A stretch of 64,000 nt of DNA from Pontixanthobacter luteolus (GTDB taxonomy: Bacteria > Pseudomonadota > Alphaproteobacteria > Sphingomonadales > Sphingomonadaceae), in the NCBI RefSeq assembly GCF_009828095.1, contig NZ_WTYP01000002.1, forward strand, positions 749,001-813,000, given 5' to 3'. This document shows, in pieces, positions 8,114-16,891 of this stretch. The translations under genes were made by a program, and so were the position numbers. The notes below the pieces were generated by a model. It made no database searches. It saw only the letters and a program-made list of their open reading frames with translations, and was not told the origin of the DNA. How positions within the stretch are numbered: the stretch's first letter is position 1; every line of letters starts with the position of its first letter.

Positions 8114-9952
8114 TTAGCCCGCCTGCATTTTCGCAACCCATTGGTCGACCCGCTTTTCCAGCAGGTCCAGCGGCACCGGGCCGCCGCCCAAAACCGTATC
8201 GTGGAAACCGCGAATGTCGAATTTGTCGCCCAGCGCCTGTTCCGCCTCTGCGCGCAGTTCCTGTATCTTGATCATGCCGATCTTATAGGCGGTCGCCTGT
8301 CCGGGCATGACGATATAGCGGCGCACTTCGGATTTCACCGCCGCTTCCGGGATGGGCGAATTGGCGAGGAAATAATCGACCGACTGCTGTTCGCTCCAAC
8401 CTTTGGAGTGGATGCCGGTGTCCACCACCAGCCTGATCGCGCGCCACATTTCCGTCGTCAGGCGGCCAAAGTCAGAATACGGGTCCTTATAGGCGCCCAT
8501 CTCCTTGGCCAGTTTCTCCGAATAGAGACCCCAGCCCTCTCCGAAGGCCGGAATATACCCGCCCTGCGCACGGAATTTCGGCACGCCAGTCAGTTCCTGT
8601 GCGATCGACAGTTGCATATGATGTCCGGGATTGCCTTCGTGATAGGCGATCACTTCGAGGCTGGGGATCGACATGGCGCGCATATCTGAAAGGTGCGCGT
8701 AATAAATGCCGGGGCGCGAGCCATCTGGTGTGCCCGGGCGGTAATGCTGGGCGGCACCATCCTGTTCGCGGAACGGCTCCACACGCCGGACCTCAAGCGG
8801 TGCCTTAGGCAGAATGCCGAAATAATCGGGCAGCCGGGTCTTGATGAAGGCAAGGTGTTCCTCAGCAGCGTCGATGTAATCCTGCGCGCCTTTGTCATCG
8901 TCGGAGAAATAGAACTGGTCGTCTTCCCGCATGAATGTGAAGAATGCCTGCAAGTCCCCATCGAAGCCGACCGCGTTCTTGATCGTTTCCATTTCGCCGC
9001 GAATGCGGGCTACTTCCGACAGGCCGATCTCGTGAATCTCGTCTGCAGTCAGCGATGTCGTGGTCATCTGGTTCAGGCGGAAATTGTAGAATTCCGCGCC
9101 GTCTGCCAGTTCGCTTACGCCTTTCGCTTCTGCATCGGCGTTCTCTTTGTCTTCGGTGAACCAGTCGATCACCCGCTGATAGGCAGGCTGCAAGTCCTGC
9201 GTCAGTGCAGTGCGGGCCTGTTCACGCAGTTCGTCCGCGCGGGTTTCGGTGATGGTACCGTCCTCGACCAGCTTGGCGAGGTGGCCTTCGCTGGCAGTCC
9301 AGAGCGCGGATGCCTCGCCATTGCCAAACGGCGCGCCGCTGGTGATCTTGCGGGATTCGGCAATCACCGCGTCGTAGGAGAACTGCGGCGGGCGCGTGCC
9401 TGCTGCGGCATTGCTTTGCGCCCTGACCAGCAATTGGTCGATCGCTGTGCCGATACCGGAAATCCGGGAAATGAACGCGGTCATGTCGGCTTCGCTATCG
9501 ACCCGGTGCTGGCTGATCAGGAAGCTGGGCAGGGCGGAATGCGCGCCGTTCATCTGGTGGAGAATGTAGGCCTGATTGCGGAAATCTGCCGCCTGCTCGA
9601 CCTGATCCTTGCGGAATTGCCACATATCCCACGAAAGCTTAGCGTCATCGGACAGTTCGTCGTAATCGAAATTCGCTTCCATTTCGGCGGTGGTGTCTTG
9701 CCACCAATCGAGCTGCCGCTGTTCCGCCTCGACGCTCAGATCGTCGATCTTGTCATAGTCGGTTTTCAGCCCAAGCGATGTCTGGCGCAGCGGGCTGAAG
9801 GCGAGTTCTTCCTCGAATTTGGTGTCGAACCATAGGTTGATGCATTCCGTTTCGCTCGCGGCTGAACATTCGAATGGCGCGGGCGCAGCGTTCAGCTGCC
9901 CGCAGCTCACAACGGCGGTGGATGCCAGCAATACGGCTAGAATACGGGTCAT
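8114..9952 (-). CDS. DUF885 family lipoprotein, putative zinc-peptidase-like
   Basis: DUF885 protein of 612 residues with a lipoprotein-type signal (MTRILAVLLASTAVVSC). The AYHEGNPGHHMQ segment near residue 445 is the HExxH-like metal-binding motif of this family (YHEGNPGHH), with EGWGLYSEKL downstream supplying further ligands. The family resembles gluzincin peptidases; substrates are largely unknown. The chosen ATG follows a GAGAGG ribosome site. An upstream in-frame ATG would add 15 polar residues ahead of the signal and is less likely. It is probably anchored to a membrane facing the periplasm. No operon partner is evident. Confidence 0.85.
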   Translation of the reverse strand: MTRILAVLLASTAVVSCGQLNAAPAPFECSAASETECINLWFDTKFEEELAFSPLRQTSLGLKTDYDKIDDLSVEAEQRQLDWWQDTTAEMEANFDYDELSDDAKLSWDMWQFRKDQVEQAADFRNQAYILHQMNGAHSALPSFLISQHRVDSEADMTAFISRISGIGTAIDQLLVRAQSNAAAGTRPPQFSYDAVIAESRKITSGAPFGNGEASALWTASEGHLAKLVEDGTITETRADELREQARTALTQDLQPAYQRVIDWFTEDKENADAEAKGVSELADGAEFYNFRLNQMTTTSLTADEIHEIGLSEVARIRGEMETIKNAVGFDGDLQAFFTFMREDDQFYFSDDDKGAQDYIDAAEEHLAFIKTRLPDYFGILPKAPLEVRRVEPFREQDGAAQHYRPGTPDGSRPGIYYAHLSDMRAMSIPSLEVIAYHEGNPGHHMQLSIAQELTGVPKFRAQGGYIPAFGEGWGLYSEKLAKEMGAYKDPYSDFGRLTTEMWRAIRLVVDTGIHSKGWSEQQSVDYFLANSPIPEAAVKSEVRRYIVMPGQATAYKIGMIKIQELRAEAEQALGDKFDIRGFHDTVLGGGPVPLDLLEKRVDQWVAKMQAG

Positions 9953-10049
9953 CGGCTTGGTCCTCTCGGGAATTGGATTCGCTCTCCGCAGCAGCATGGG
10001 GCAGCCGGGCTAAAAAGAACAGAGGCGGCGGCCAGACGGCTCCGCGAAA

Positions 10050-11045
10050 TCAGAACCAGGCGCGGATGCCGGCAAGGAAAGCCAGCCCGTCCGTGCCGCG
10101 GCCTTGGGCGCGGGCAATGTCGGCGGTTTCGCCCAGCGACGTTTCATAGCCCACGCCGATATAGGGCGCGAATTCCCGCGTGATTTCATAGCGCAAGCGG
10201 AGCCCGGTTTCGAGTTTCGTCAGTCCCGCGCCCAGATCACGCTCGGGAATATCCTGCGCTGCCAGTTCCAGTTCGGCGCGCGGTTGCAGGATCAGCTGCT
10301 GTGTTATCTTCTGATCGTATTCCCCTTCGCCCCGTGCCGTCAGATCGCCGCGGTCGGACAGGAACAGAGCCGCATCGACGTGCCACATGTAAGGGGCAAG
10401 GCCCTGGACGCCGAGAACCAGATGGCTGCGGGTTTCAGGTTCCAAATCAAGCTTCGCGCCCGTTTGAAGATCGAAGAAAGGGCCGATCGCCCGGCTGTAA
10501 AGCAGCTGGATTTCGGCATCTTCGACAGATACGCCAAGCTCGCCTTCACCTTCCGACTTGATGAAAACGCGGTTCAGATCGCCGCCGTACCAGCCCTGGA
10601 TATCCCACAACATTGCACCTTCGCCGCTGACGATGCGGGCTTCCAGCCGTTCGACCATCAGCACACCGGTGGTCATCCCGCCATTTTCGCGTGCCAGCTG
10701 CGTGCGCGACCCTGCCATGGCCCGTTCGCCCCAGATCGCATCGGCCGCATGGCGCGGCCCGTCGAACGCGCGGGCGGGCGGCGGCGCGGACGGCGCGGGA
10801 GCAGCATCATGGTTCATCTGGCCGTGCTTCATAACGCCGTGGGTTTCTGCCGGTTTCTGCTCGGCATTTTGTCGATGATCCATCGATCTGTGATCCATTG
10901 AACCTTGATCCGGCGTGCTTTTTTCGTCCGTGGTCGATGGTTGCGCAGCGCCATTGCTCTGACGTGCGCCGTGACTTTGATGATCCTGCGCAGCCAGAGG
11001 GGCGGCCCCGCTCAGCAGGATGGCGGCAGCGGCGATCCGCATCAT
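10050..11045 (-). CDS. copB: Copper resistance protein B, outer membrane
   Basis: CopB (PF05275) of 331 residues. A signal peptide (MMRIAAAAILLSGAAPLAAQ) is followed by a His- and Met-rich stretch of about 60 residues with repeated DHxSM units that probably binds copper. The C-terminal 220 residues are beta-barrel-like and end in an aromatic residue (RAWF), as expected for an outer-membrane protein. The ATG overlaps the copA stop (ATGA). A longer reading that adds 24 residues would hide the signal peptide inside the protein and is rejected. Expressed with copA under the upstream CsoR-type operator (inference). Confidence 0.92.
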   Translation of the reverse strand: MMRIAAAAILLSGAAPLAAQDHQSHGARQSNGAAQPSTTDEKSTPDQGSMDHRSMDHRQNAEQKPAETHGVMKHGQMNHDAAPAPSAPPPARAFDGPRHAADAIWGERAMAGSRTQLARENGGMTTGVLMVERLEARIVSGEGAMLWDIQGWYGGDLNRVFIKSEGEGELGVSVEDAEIQLLYSRAIGPFFDLQTGAKLDLEPETRSHLVLGVQGLAPYMWHVDAALFLSDRGDLTARGEGEYDQKITQQLILQPRAELELAAQDIPERDLGAGLTKLETGLRLRYEITREFAPYIGVGYETSLGETADIARAQGRGTDGLAFLAGIRAWF

Positions 11046-12772
11046 GCGTCCCCCGGGAACGGGCGAACGGTGACAACCTGCATCATGCCGGCGTGCATGT
11101 GGTATAATAAATGGCAATGGAACGCCCAGTCGCCCGGCTCATCCGCAGTCAGATCGAATGTCGCGCTGCTGCCTGGCTGAACGATCACCGTGTGTTTGCG
11201 CGGCTGGTGCATGTTGTGCTCGCCGCCATTCACCAATTCAAAGAAATGCCCGTGGAGATGGATCGGATGCGCCATCATCGTATCGTTGACGAGCTTCACC
11301 CGGACCCGTTCGTCATAACCGAAGCGGATCGGGTCCTCTGACACGGAGGTGAATTTCTTCCCGTCGAATGACCACATATAGCGTTCCATATTGCCGGTAA
11401 GATGGATTTCCATCTCACGCTCCGGCATCCGGTGCGGGTTCATCTTCTTCGACTTCAGATCGGTGTAGCGCAGCACCCGGTGCGGCACATTGTCGAGGCC
11501 GAGGCCGGGGTAATCCATCCGGTCCACCGGCATCGGGCTGATCATGTCGACTCCCGGGCCGCCCTTTACATCTGGTGGCACCAGCCTCTTGTCGCGCATC
11601 GAATGGTTCAAGCTGCCATGATCCATGCCCGAATGATCCATCGAGCCCATATCCATTCCCATGCCCATATCGGCCATGGTCAGCGTGGGCACTTCGCGCA
11701 GCGGCGGGGGGCTGGCGCGGCGACCGGGATGTGAAGTCAGGCTGGCAACGCCCATTCCGCTGCGATCCATCGATTCTGCCACAATGGCATGGCTGCCGGC
11801 GGGCGGAGTGACCACGACATCGTAAGTTTCCGCAACGCCGATCTGCAATTCATCGACCATCACATCGGCCACGTCCTGCCCATCGGCCTGAATGACCGTC
11901 ATCGGGACGCCGGGGATGCGCATATTGAAGAACGTCATCGCGCTGCCATTGATGATGCGCAGGCGGACTTTTTCGCCCGGCTGGAACAGGTATTCCAGAT
12001 TGTCGGCCGGACCGTGACCGTTGATCAGATAGGTGTAGGTCGATGCCGTGACGTCGGCGATATCGCGCGGGTTCATTCGCATTTTGCCCCACATTCGGCG
12101 CTGCTCGCCCGAGAGGTCGCCTTCCGACGCGGTCATCATCGAACGGTTGAAGTAATGTTCGCCAACCTTCAGCTTGCGCATGATTTCATGCGGATGCATC
12201 GGGGTGAATTCGCTAAGCAGGACGACATAGTCGCGGTCGTATGCGCTGTCTGAACCGTCCTTTGCCTCGATCACGATCGGGCCGTAATGTCCCATCTGTT
12301 CCTGCAGACCGGAATGGCTGTGCCACCAGTATGTGCCAGCCTGACGGATGGGAAACTCATAGGTGAATGTTTCGCCCGGTTTGATCCCGGGAAAGCTAAC
12401 GCCGGGCACGCCGTCGAACTGAAACGGCAGCAGCAGGCCGTGCCAGTGGATCGAGCTGTACTCATCCAGATTGTTGGTCACGTGCAGGCGCAAATCCTGC
12501 CCTTCGCGAAGGCGGATCAGCGGGCCCGGGATCATTCCGTCCACGGCAACCGCATGGCCGCTGCGACCCCCGGTGGCGAAATGCGCGTTGCCGATCGAGA
12601 GGTTGATATCCTCGCCCGAATAGGTGCCGAACCCTTTCCTGGCTTCGCGTATGGAGCCGCCCTTTGCCCATACCGGGCAGGGCAGCGCGGAAGCCGCGGC
12701 CAATGCGGCGGTGCTGGTGATCAGCCCTCTTCTCGAAAGCAGGGGGGTGGCAGGCTTGAAGACTTGCGACAT
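11042..12772 (-). CDS. copA: Copper resistance multicopper oxidase CopA
   Basis: Periplasmic multicopper oxidase of the CopA/PcoA family, 576 residues. A Tat signal with twin Arg at residues 14-15 (LLSRRGLITS) precedes the cupredoxin domains. Copper-ligand motifs are HWHG (109-112), HSH (151-153), and near the C-terminus HPIHLHGHF and HCHLLYHMHAGM. A Met/His-rich insert (DMGMGMDMGSMDHSGMDHG) in the middle is typical of CopA. It is first gene of copA-copB. It starts only 48 bp from the divergent repressor gene, and the predicted -10 lies 7 nt before the ATG, so the mRNA may be leaderless. Confidence 0.94.
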   Translation of the reverse strand: MSQVFKPATPLLSRRGLITSTAALAAASALPCPVWAKGGSIREARKGFGTYSGEDINLSIGNAHFATGGRSGHAVAVDGMIPGPLIRLREGQDLRLHVTNNLDEYSSIHWHGLLLPFQFDGVPGVSFPGIKPGETFTYEFPIRQAGTYWWHSHSGLQEQMGHYGPIVIEAKDGSDSAYDRDYVVLLSEFTPMHPHEIMRKLKVGEHYFNRSMMTASEGDLSGEQRRMWGKMRMNPRDIADVTASTYTYLINGHGPADNLEYLFQPGEKVRLRIINGSAMTFFNMRIPGVPMTVIQADGQDVADVMVDELQIGVAETYDVVVTPPAGSHAIVAESMDRSGMGVASLTSHPGRRASPPPLREVPTLTMADMGMGMDMGSMDHSGMDHGSLNHSMRDKRLVPPDVKGGPGVDMISPMPVDRMDYPGLGLDNVPHRVLRYTDLKSKKMNPHRMPEREMEIHLTGNMERYMWSFDGKKFTSVSEDPIRFGYDERVRVKLVNDTMMAHPIHLHGHFFELVNGGEHNMHQPRKHTVIVQPGSSATFDLTADEPGDWAFHCHLLYHMHAGMMQVVTVRPFPGDA

Positions 12773-12785
12773 GCAGGTCTATATA
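12756..12785. promoter_or_regulatory. Candidate overlapping copA and csoR promoters
   Basis: A palindromic TATATA (12780-12785) can serve as -10 in both directions. Leftward (copA), a weak TTTCAA lies 16 bp away on the far side of the operator, and the ATG is 7 nt downstream. Rightward (csoR), TTGAAG (12756-12761) lies 18 bp upstream. The assignment is by eye only. Confidence 0.4.
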
Positions 12786-12801
12786 TACCCCTATAGGGTA
12801 T
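12785..12801. promoter_or_regulatory. CsoR-type operator between copA and csoR
   Basis: Perfect inverted repeat ATACCC-CTATA-GGGTAT (6-bp arms, 5-bp spacer). The G/C tract flanked by TA resembles known CsoR/FrmR family operators. It lies in the 48-bp divergent gap between copA and the repressor gene, where binding would block both. Confidence 0.8.
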
Positions 12802-12820
12802 TTGAAAGGGTCAGAATTCA

Positions 12821-13102
12821 ATGCCAGATTCTCAGTCTGCAGACGCGAAATCGAACGTCAACCGGCTAAACCGCATTGCCGGCCAGGTTAAGGGCATCGG
12901 CCGGATGATCGAAGATGATCGGTACTGTATCGACGTGCTTACCCAGATCGCAGCGGTCAAGGCGGCGCTGGGGAAAGTCGAAAGCGCGGTGCTGAAACAG
13001 CACGCTGCCTGCTGCGTGGCTGAGGCAATCGCGAGCGGTGATGAACAAGAGCAGCGCCAGAAATTTATCGAACTGGTGGATCTGATCGAGAAGCGGCGCT
13101 GA
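12821..13102 (+). CDS. csoR: CsoR/RcnR/FrmR-family metal-sensing repressor, copper type
   Basis: Small all-helical repressor (DUF156, PF02583), 93 residues. The copper site of CsoR is intact: C36 in DRYC, H61 and C65 in QHAACC, with the same 25 and 4 residue spacings as characterised CsoR proteins. This argues for Cu(I) sensing rather than nickel or formaldehyde. A conserved NRLNRIAGQVKGI segment forms the first helix. An AAAGGG ribosome site lies 10 nt before the ATG. It is divergent from copA with an inverted repeat in between, so it most likely represses copAB and itself until Cu(I) binds. Confidence 0.9.
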   Translation: MPDSQSADAKSNVNRLNRIAGQVKGIGRMIEDDRYCIDVLTQIAAVKAALGKVESAVLKQHAACCVAEAIASGDEQEQRQKFIELVDLIEKRR

Positions 13103-13122
13103 TATAATGCTGCCTTGACAGA

Positions 13123-13158
13123 AAAGGCCCGGCGGATCGCTCCGCCGGGCCTTTCTTT
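13123..13158. terminator. Bidirectional intrinsic terminator between csoR and groEL
   Basis: Perfect 14-bp stem (13123-13136 with 13141-13154), loop TCGC, followed by CTTTT on the plus strand and flanked by A residues on the other side. It serves convergent csoR and groEL. Confidence 0.9.
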
Positions 13159-13185
13159 TCGGTAAGACCGGATGGTTTTGGAGGC

Positions 13186-14853
<1,668 letters not shown>

Positions 14854-14891
14854 TTAGGTGTGAATTGAAAACAAGCGTGCGCAGTGGCGGA

Positions 14892-15179
14892 TCAGGAAAT
14901 GATCCCCATGATGTCGCTTTCTTTCATGATGATCAGATCTTCGCCGTCGACCTTGACTTCGGTGCCCGACCATTTGCCGAACAACACGCGGTCGCCAGCC
15001 TTGACGTCGAGTGCGATGCGATCGCCATCGTCGTCACGCGCGCCGTCGCCAACGGCAACGATTTCGCCTTCGCTGGGCTTTTCCTGTGCGCTGTCGGGGA
15101 TGATGATCCCGCCTGCAGTCTTCTGATCGGCTTCGATCCGGCGTACGAGTACGCGGTCGTGTAGCGGACGAAATGCCAT
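14892..15179 (-). CDS. groES: Co-chaperonin GroES (Hsp10)
   Basis: GroES lid of 95 residues. It starts with [14 protein letters not shown] and contains the mobile loop region ([20 protein letters not shown]) and the C-terminal [17 protein letters not shown]. The ATG after a GAGG ribosome site is chosen; a longer frame adds 25 unrelated residues that run into the CIRCE region. It is first gene of groESL. Confidence 0.97.
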   Translation of the reverse strand: MAFRPLHDRVLVRRIEADQKTAGGIIIPDSAQEKPSEGEIVAVGDGARDDDGDRIALDVKAGDRVLFGKWSGTEVKVDGEDLIIMKESDIMGIIS

Positions 15180-15217
15180 AGTGATGACCTCTTCGTTAGA
15201 GTGGTTGAAAAGTTGGG

Positions 15218-15244
15218 TTGGCACTCTCACCATGAGAGTGCCAG
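15218..15244 (-). promoter_or_regulatory. CIRCE element (HrcA operator) upstream of groESL
   Basis: TTGGCACTC - 9 nt - GAGTGCCAG. The arms differ from each other at one base and from the CIRCE consensus TTAGCACTC-N9-GAGTGCTAA by one (left arm) and two (right arm) bases. It is 38 bp upstream of the groES start, the expected place for HrcA repression. Confidence 0.92.
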
Positions 15245-15373
15245 CGAGGTGCAAATGGGGATGCGCCTATGGAGAGTCAACAGGCCCGGCGATGAAAAAG
15301 TTTCGCGTTTTTCGCTGCGGTGTGGCCTGTGTCAGCCAGCCTGTAGCAGCACGCCCGGTTCTGATTGCTTGGC

Positions 15374-16780
15374 TTACTCGGCTTTTGCTGGGCGCGTGGT
15401 CAGACCGATCCGGTCGCGCAGCAGCCAGCGCCAGATCAGAAACAGCGCAGCAACTGCAAGACCGGTGGCAAGCCCGATCCAGACCCCTGTTCCGCCAAGC
15501 GGGGTGAGGAAGCCGAGATATAGCGACACGCCGATCCCCGGCACCCAGTATGAAAAAATCGCGATCCACATCGGGATGCGGGTATCCTGCAATCCGCGCA
15601 ACGCCCCGGCGGCGACCGCCTGCAGGCCGTCCACCAACTGAAAAGCAGCGGCGATGACCAGGTATCGCAGCGCAAACCCGACCAGCACCGCGTTCTTGGC
15701 CGCTTCGGGATCGATATAGATATGCAGCAGCGTGCGCGGCATGAAGATCATCGCAGAACACGAAAACGCCATGAAACCGGTTCCGACGAAAATCGCGGAC
15801 CATCCGGCGCGGCCCATGCCTTCGCGGTCGCGTGCGCCATAGAAATAGCCGACCCGAATGGTCGCCGCCTGCCCGACACCGAACGGCACCTGGAACGCCA
15901 GTGCCGCAATCTGCAAGGCGACCGTATGCGCTGCCAATTGCGCAGTGCCGATATTGCCCATCAGAAACGCCGCTGCCCCGAAGATTCCCGCCTCGGCCGT
16001 GATCGTCAGCGCAATCGGCGTGCCGATTTTCACAATCGCCCGGAACCGTTCCCAGTCGGGCACCCACCAGCGGCCAAAGATATGATACCGGTGCATCAGC
16101 GGGTCCAGGCGGATCGCGATGACATAGGCGGCAAGCGTCACCAGCGACGTGATGATCGTTGCCACCGCAGCGCCCGTCAGCCCCATTTCCGGCGCGCCGA
16201 AATTGCCGAAGATAAAGGCATAGTTTGCCAGCGCGTTCACCCCGATGCCGCCAGCGGTGATGAGCGTCGCAAAGATCGGACGGCCAAGCGCGGATACAAA
16301 ATTGCGCAGCACATTGTTCAGCACCATCGGGATCATCGACCAGATGATGACGGTCATATAGGCGCTCGACATCGCGATAATCTCGCTCTGCTGGCCGGTA
16401 ATGCGGGAGAGCGGACCAATGCCGAGGCAAATGATCATACCCGCCGCGCCGCTTATCACCGACAGCCACAGCGCCATGCGGGTCGCACGCCGCACCGGGC
16501 GCAGGGCCGGGGCGCGTTCGCCCAGATCGGCGGCGATGACCGGGGCGACCGCACCCGTCAGGCCGGATAGTGCCCATAGGACCAGACCGAACAGCGCAAT
16601 CGCCAGCGCCGAAGCTGCCAAAGGTGCTTCTCCGAGCCGGGCAATGAAGATCACATCGATTGCGTAGGTTAGCATCTGAAGCAGATTGGCGAGCGCGAGC
16701 GGCCAGCTAAGCCGAAGGGTGGCTGCCAGCTCTGTACGCCAAGGGGTTGCCCCTGCGGAATGGACGTAGGCCTGCGTCAT
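15374..16780 (-). CDS. MATE family multidrug/sodium antiporter
   Basis: Multidrug and toxin extrusion transporter, about 468 residues with twelve predicted membrane helices (for example LANLLQMLTYAIDVIFIARL early and IWIGLATGLAVAALFLIWRW at the end). The two-halves architecture and segments such as APVIAADLG and the GVGQAATIRVGYFYGA helix match NorM-like MATE proteins. An upstream in-frame ATG would place the start inside the terminator hairpin of the preceding gene, so the ATG at MTQAYV is chosen, although no strong ribosome site precedes it. It is alone, downstream of a terminated gene. The substrate cannot be told from sequence. Confidence 0.88.
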   Translation of the reverse strand: MTQAYVHSAGATPWRTELAATLRLSWPLALANLLQMLTYAIDVIFIARLGEAPLAASALAIALFGLVLWALSGLTGAVAPVIAADLGERAPALRPVRRATRMALWLSVISGAAGMIICLGIGPLSRITGQQSEIIAMSSAYMTVIIWSMIPMVLNNVLRNFVSALGRPIFATLITAGGIGVNALANYAFIFGNFGAPEMGLTGAAVATIITSLVTLAAYVIAIRLDPLMHRYHIFGRWWVPDWERFRAIVKIGTPIALTITAEAGIFGAAAFLMGNIGTAQLAAHTVALQIAALAFQVPFGVGQAATIRVGYFYGARDREGMGRAGWSAIFVGTGFMAFSCSAMIFMPRTLLHIYIDPEAAKNAVLVGFALRYLVIAAAFQLVDGLQAVAAGALRGLQDTRIPMWIAIFSYWVPGIGVSLYLGFLTPLGGTGVWIGLATGLAVAALFLIWRWLLRDRIGLTTRPAKAE

Positions 16781-16828
16781 AAAGCCGGTCCGGATAGGCC
16801 CGGGGAGTGGCAGTTGAAAGGCTGATGC

Positions 16829-16863
16829 GAAAAGCCGCGCCGCTTTCAGCAAGCGGCGCGGCT
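16829..16863 (-). terminator. Intrinsic terminator after the DUF305/LVIVD gene
   Basis: Perfect 13-bp stem (16833-16845 with 16851-16863), 5-nt loop, followed on the minus strand by TTTT. It ends transcription of the upstream gene before the MATE gene. Confidence 0.8.
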
Positions 16864-16891
16864 ATCACGCAACAGCAGTCCCCGCGGGCAG

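Noticed and set aside
11643-11675. Repeated Met/His/Asp codons in copA as a possible DNA repeat array
   Set aside because: They encode the known Met-rich copper-binding insert of CopA and are not a non-coding repeat.
16781-16852. N-terminal extension of the MATE protein from an upstream ATG
   Set aside because: The start would sit in the terminator hairpin of the preceding gene and adds a non-family sequence.
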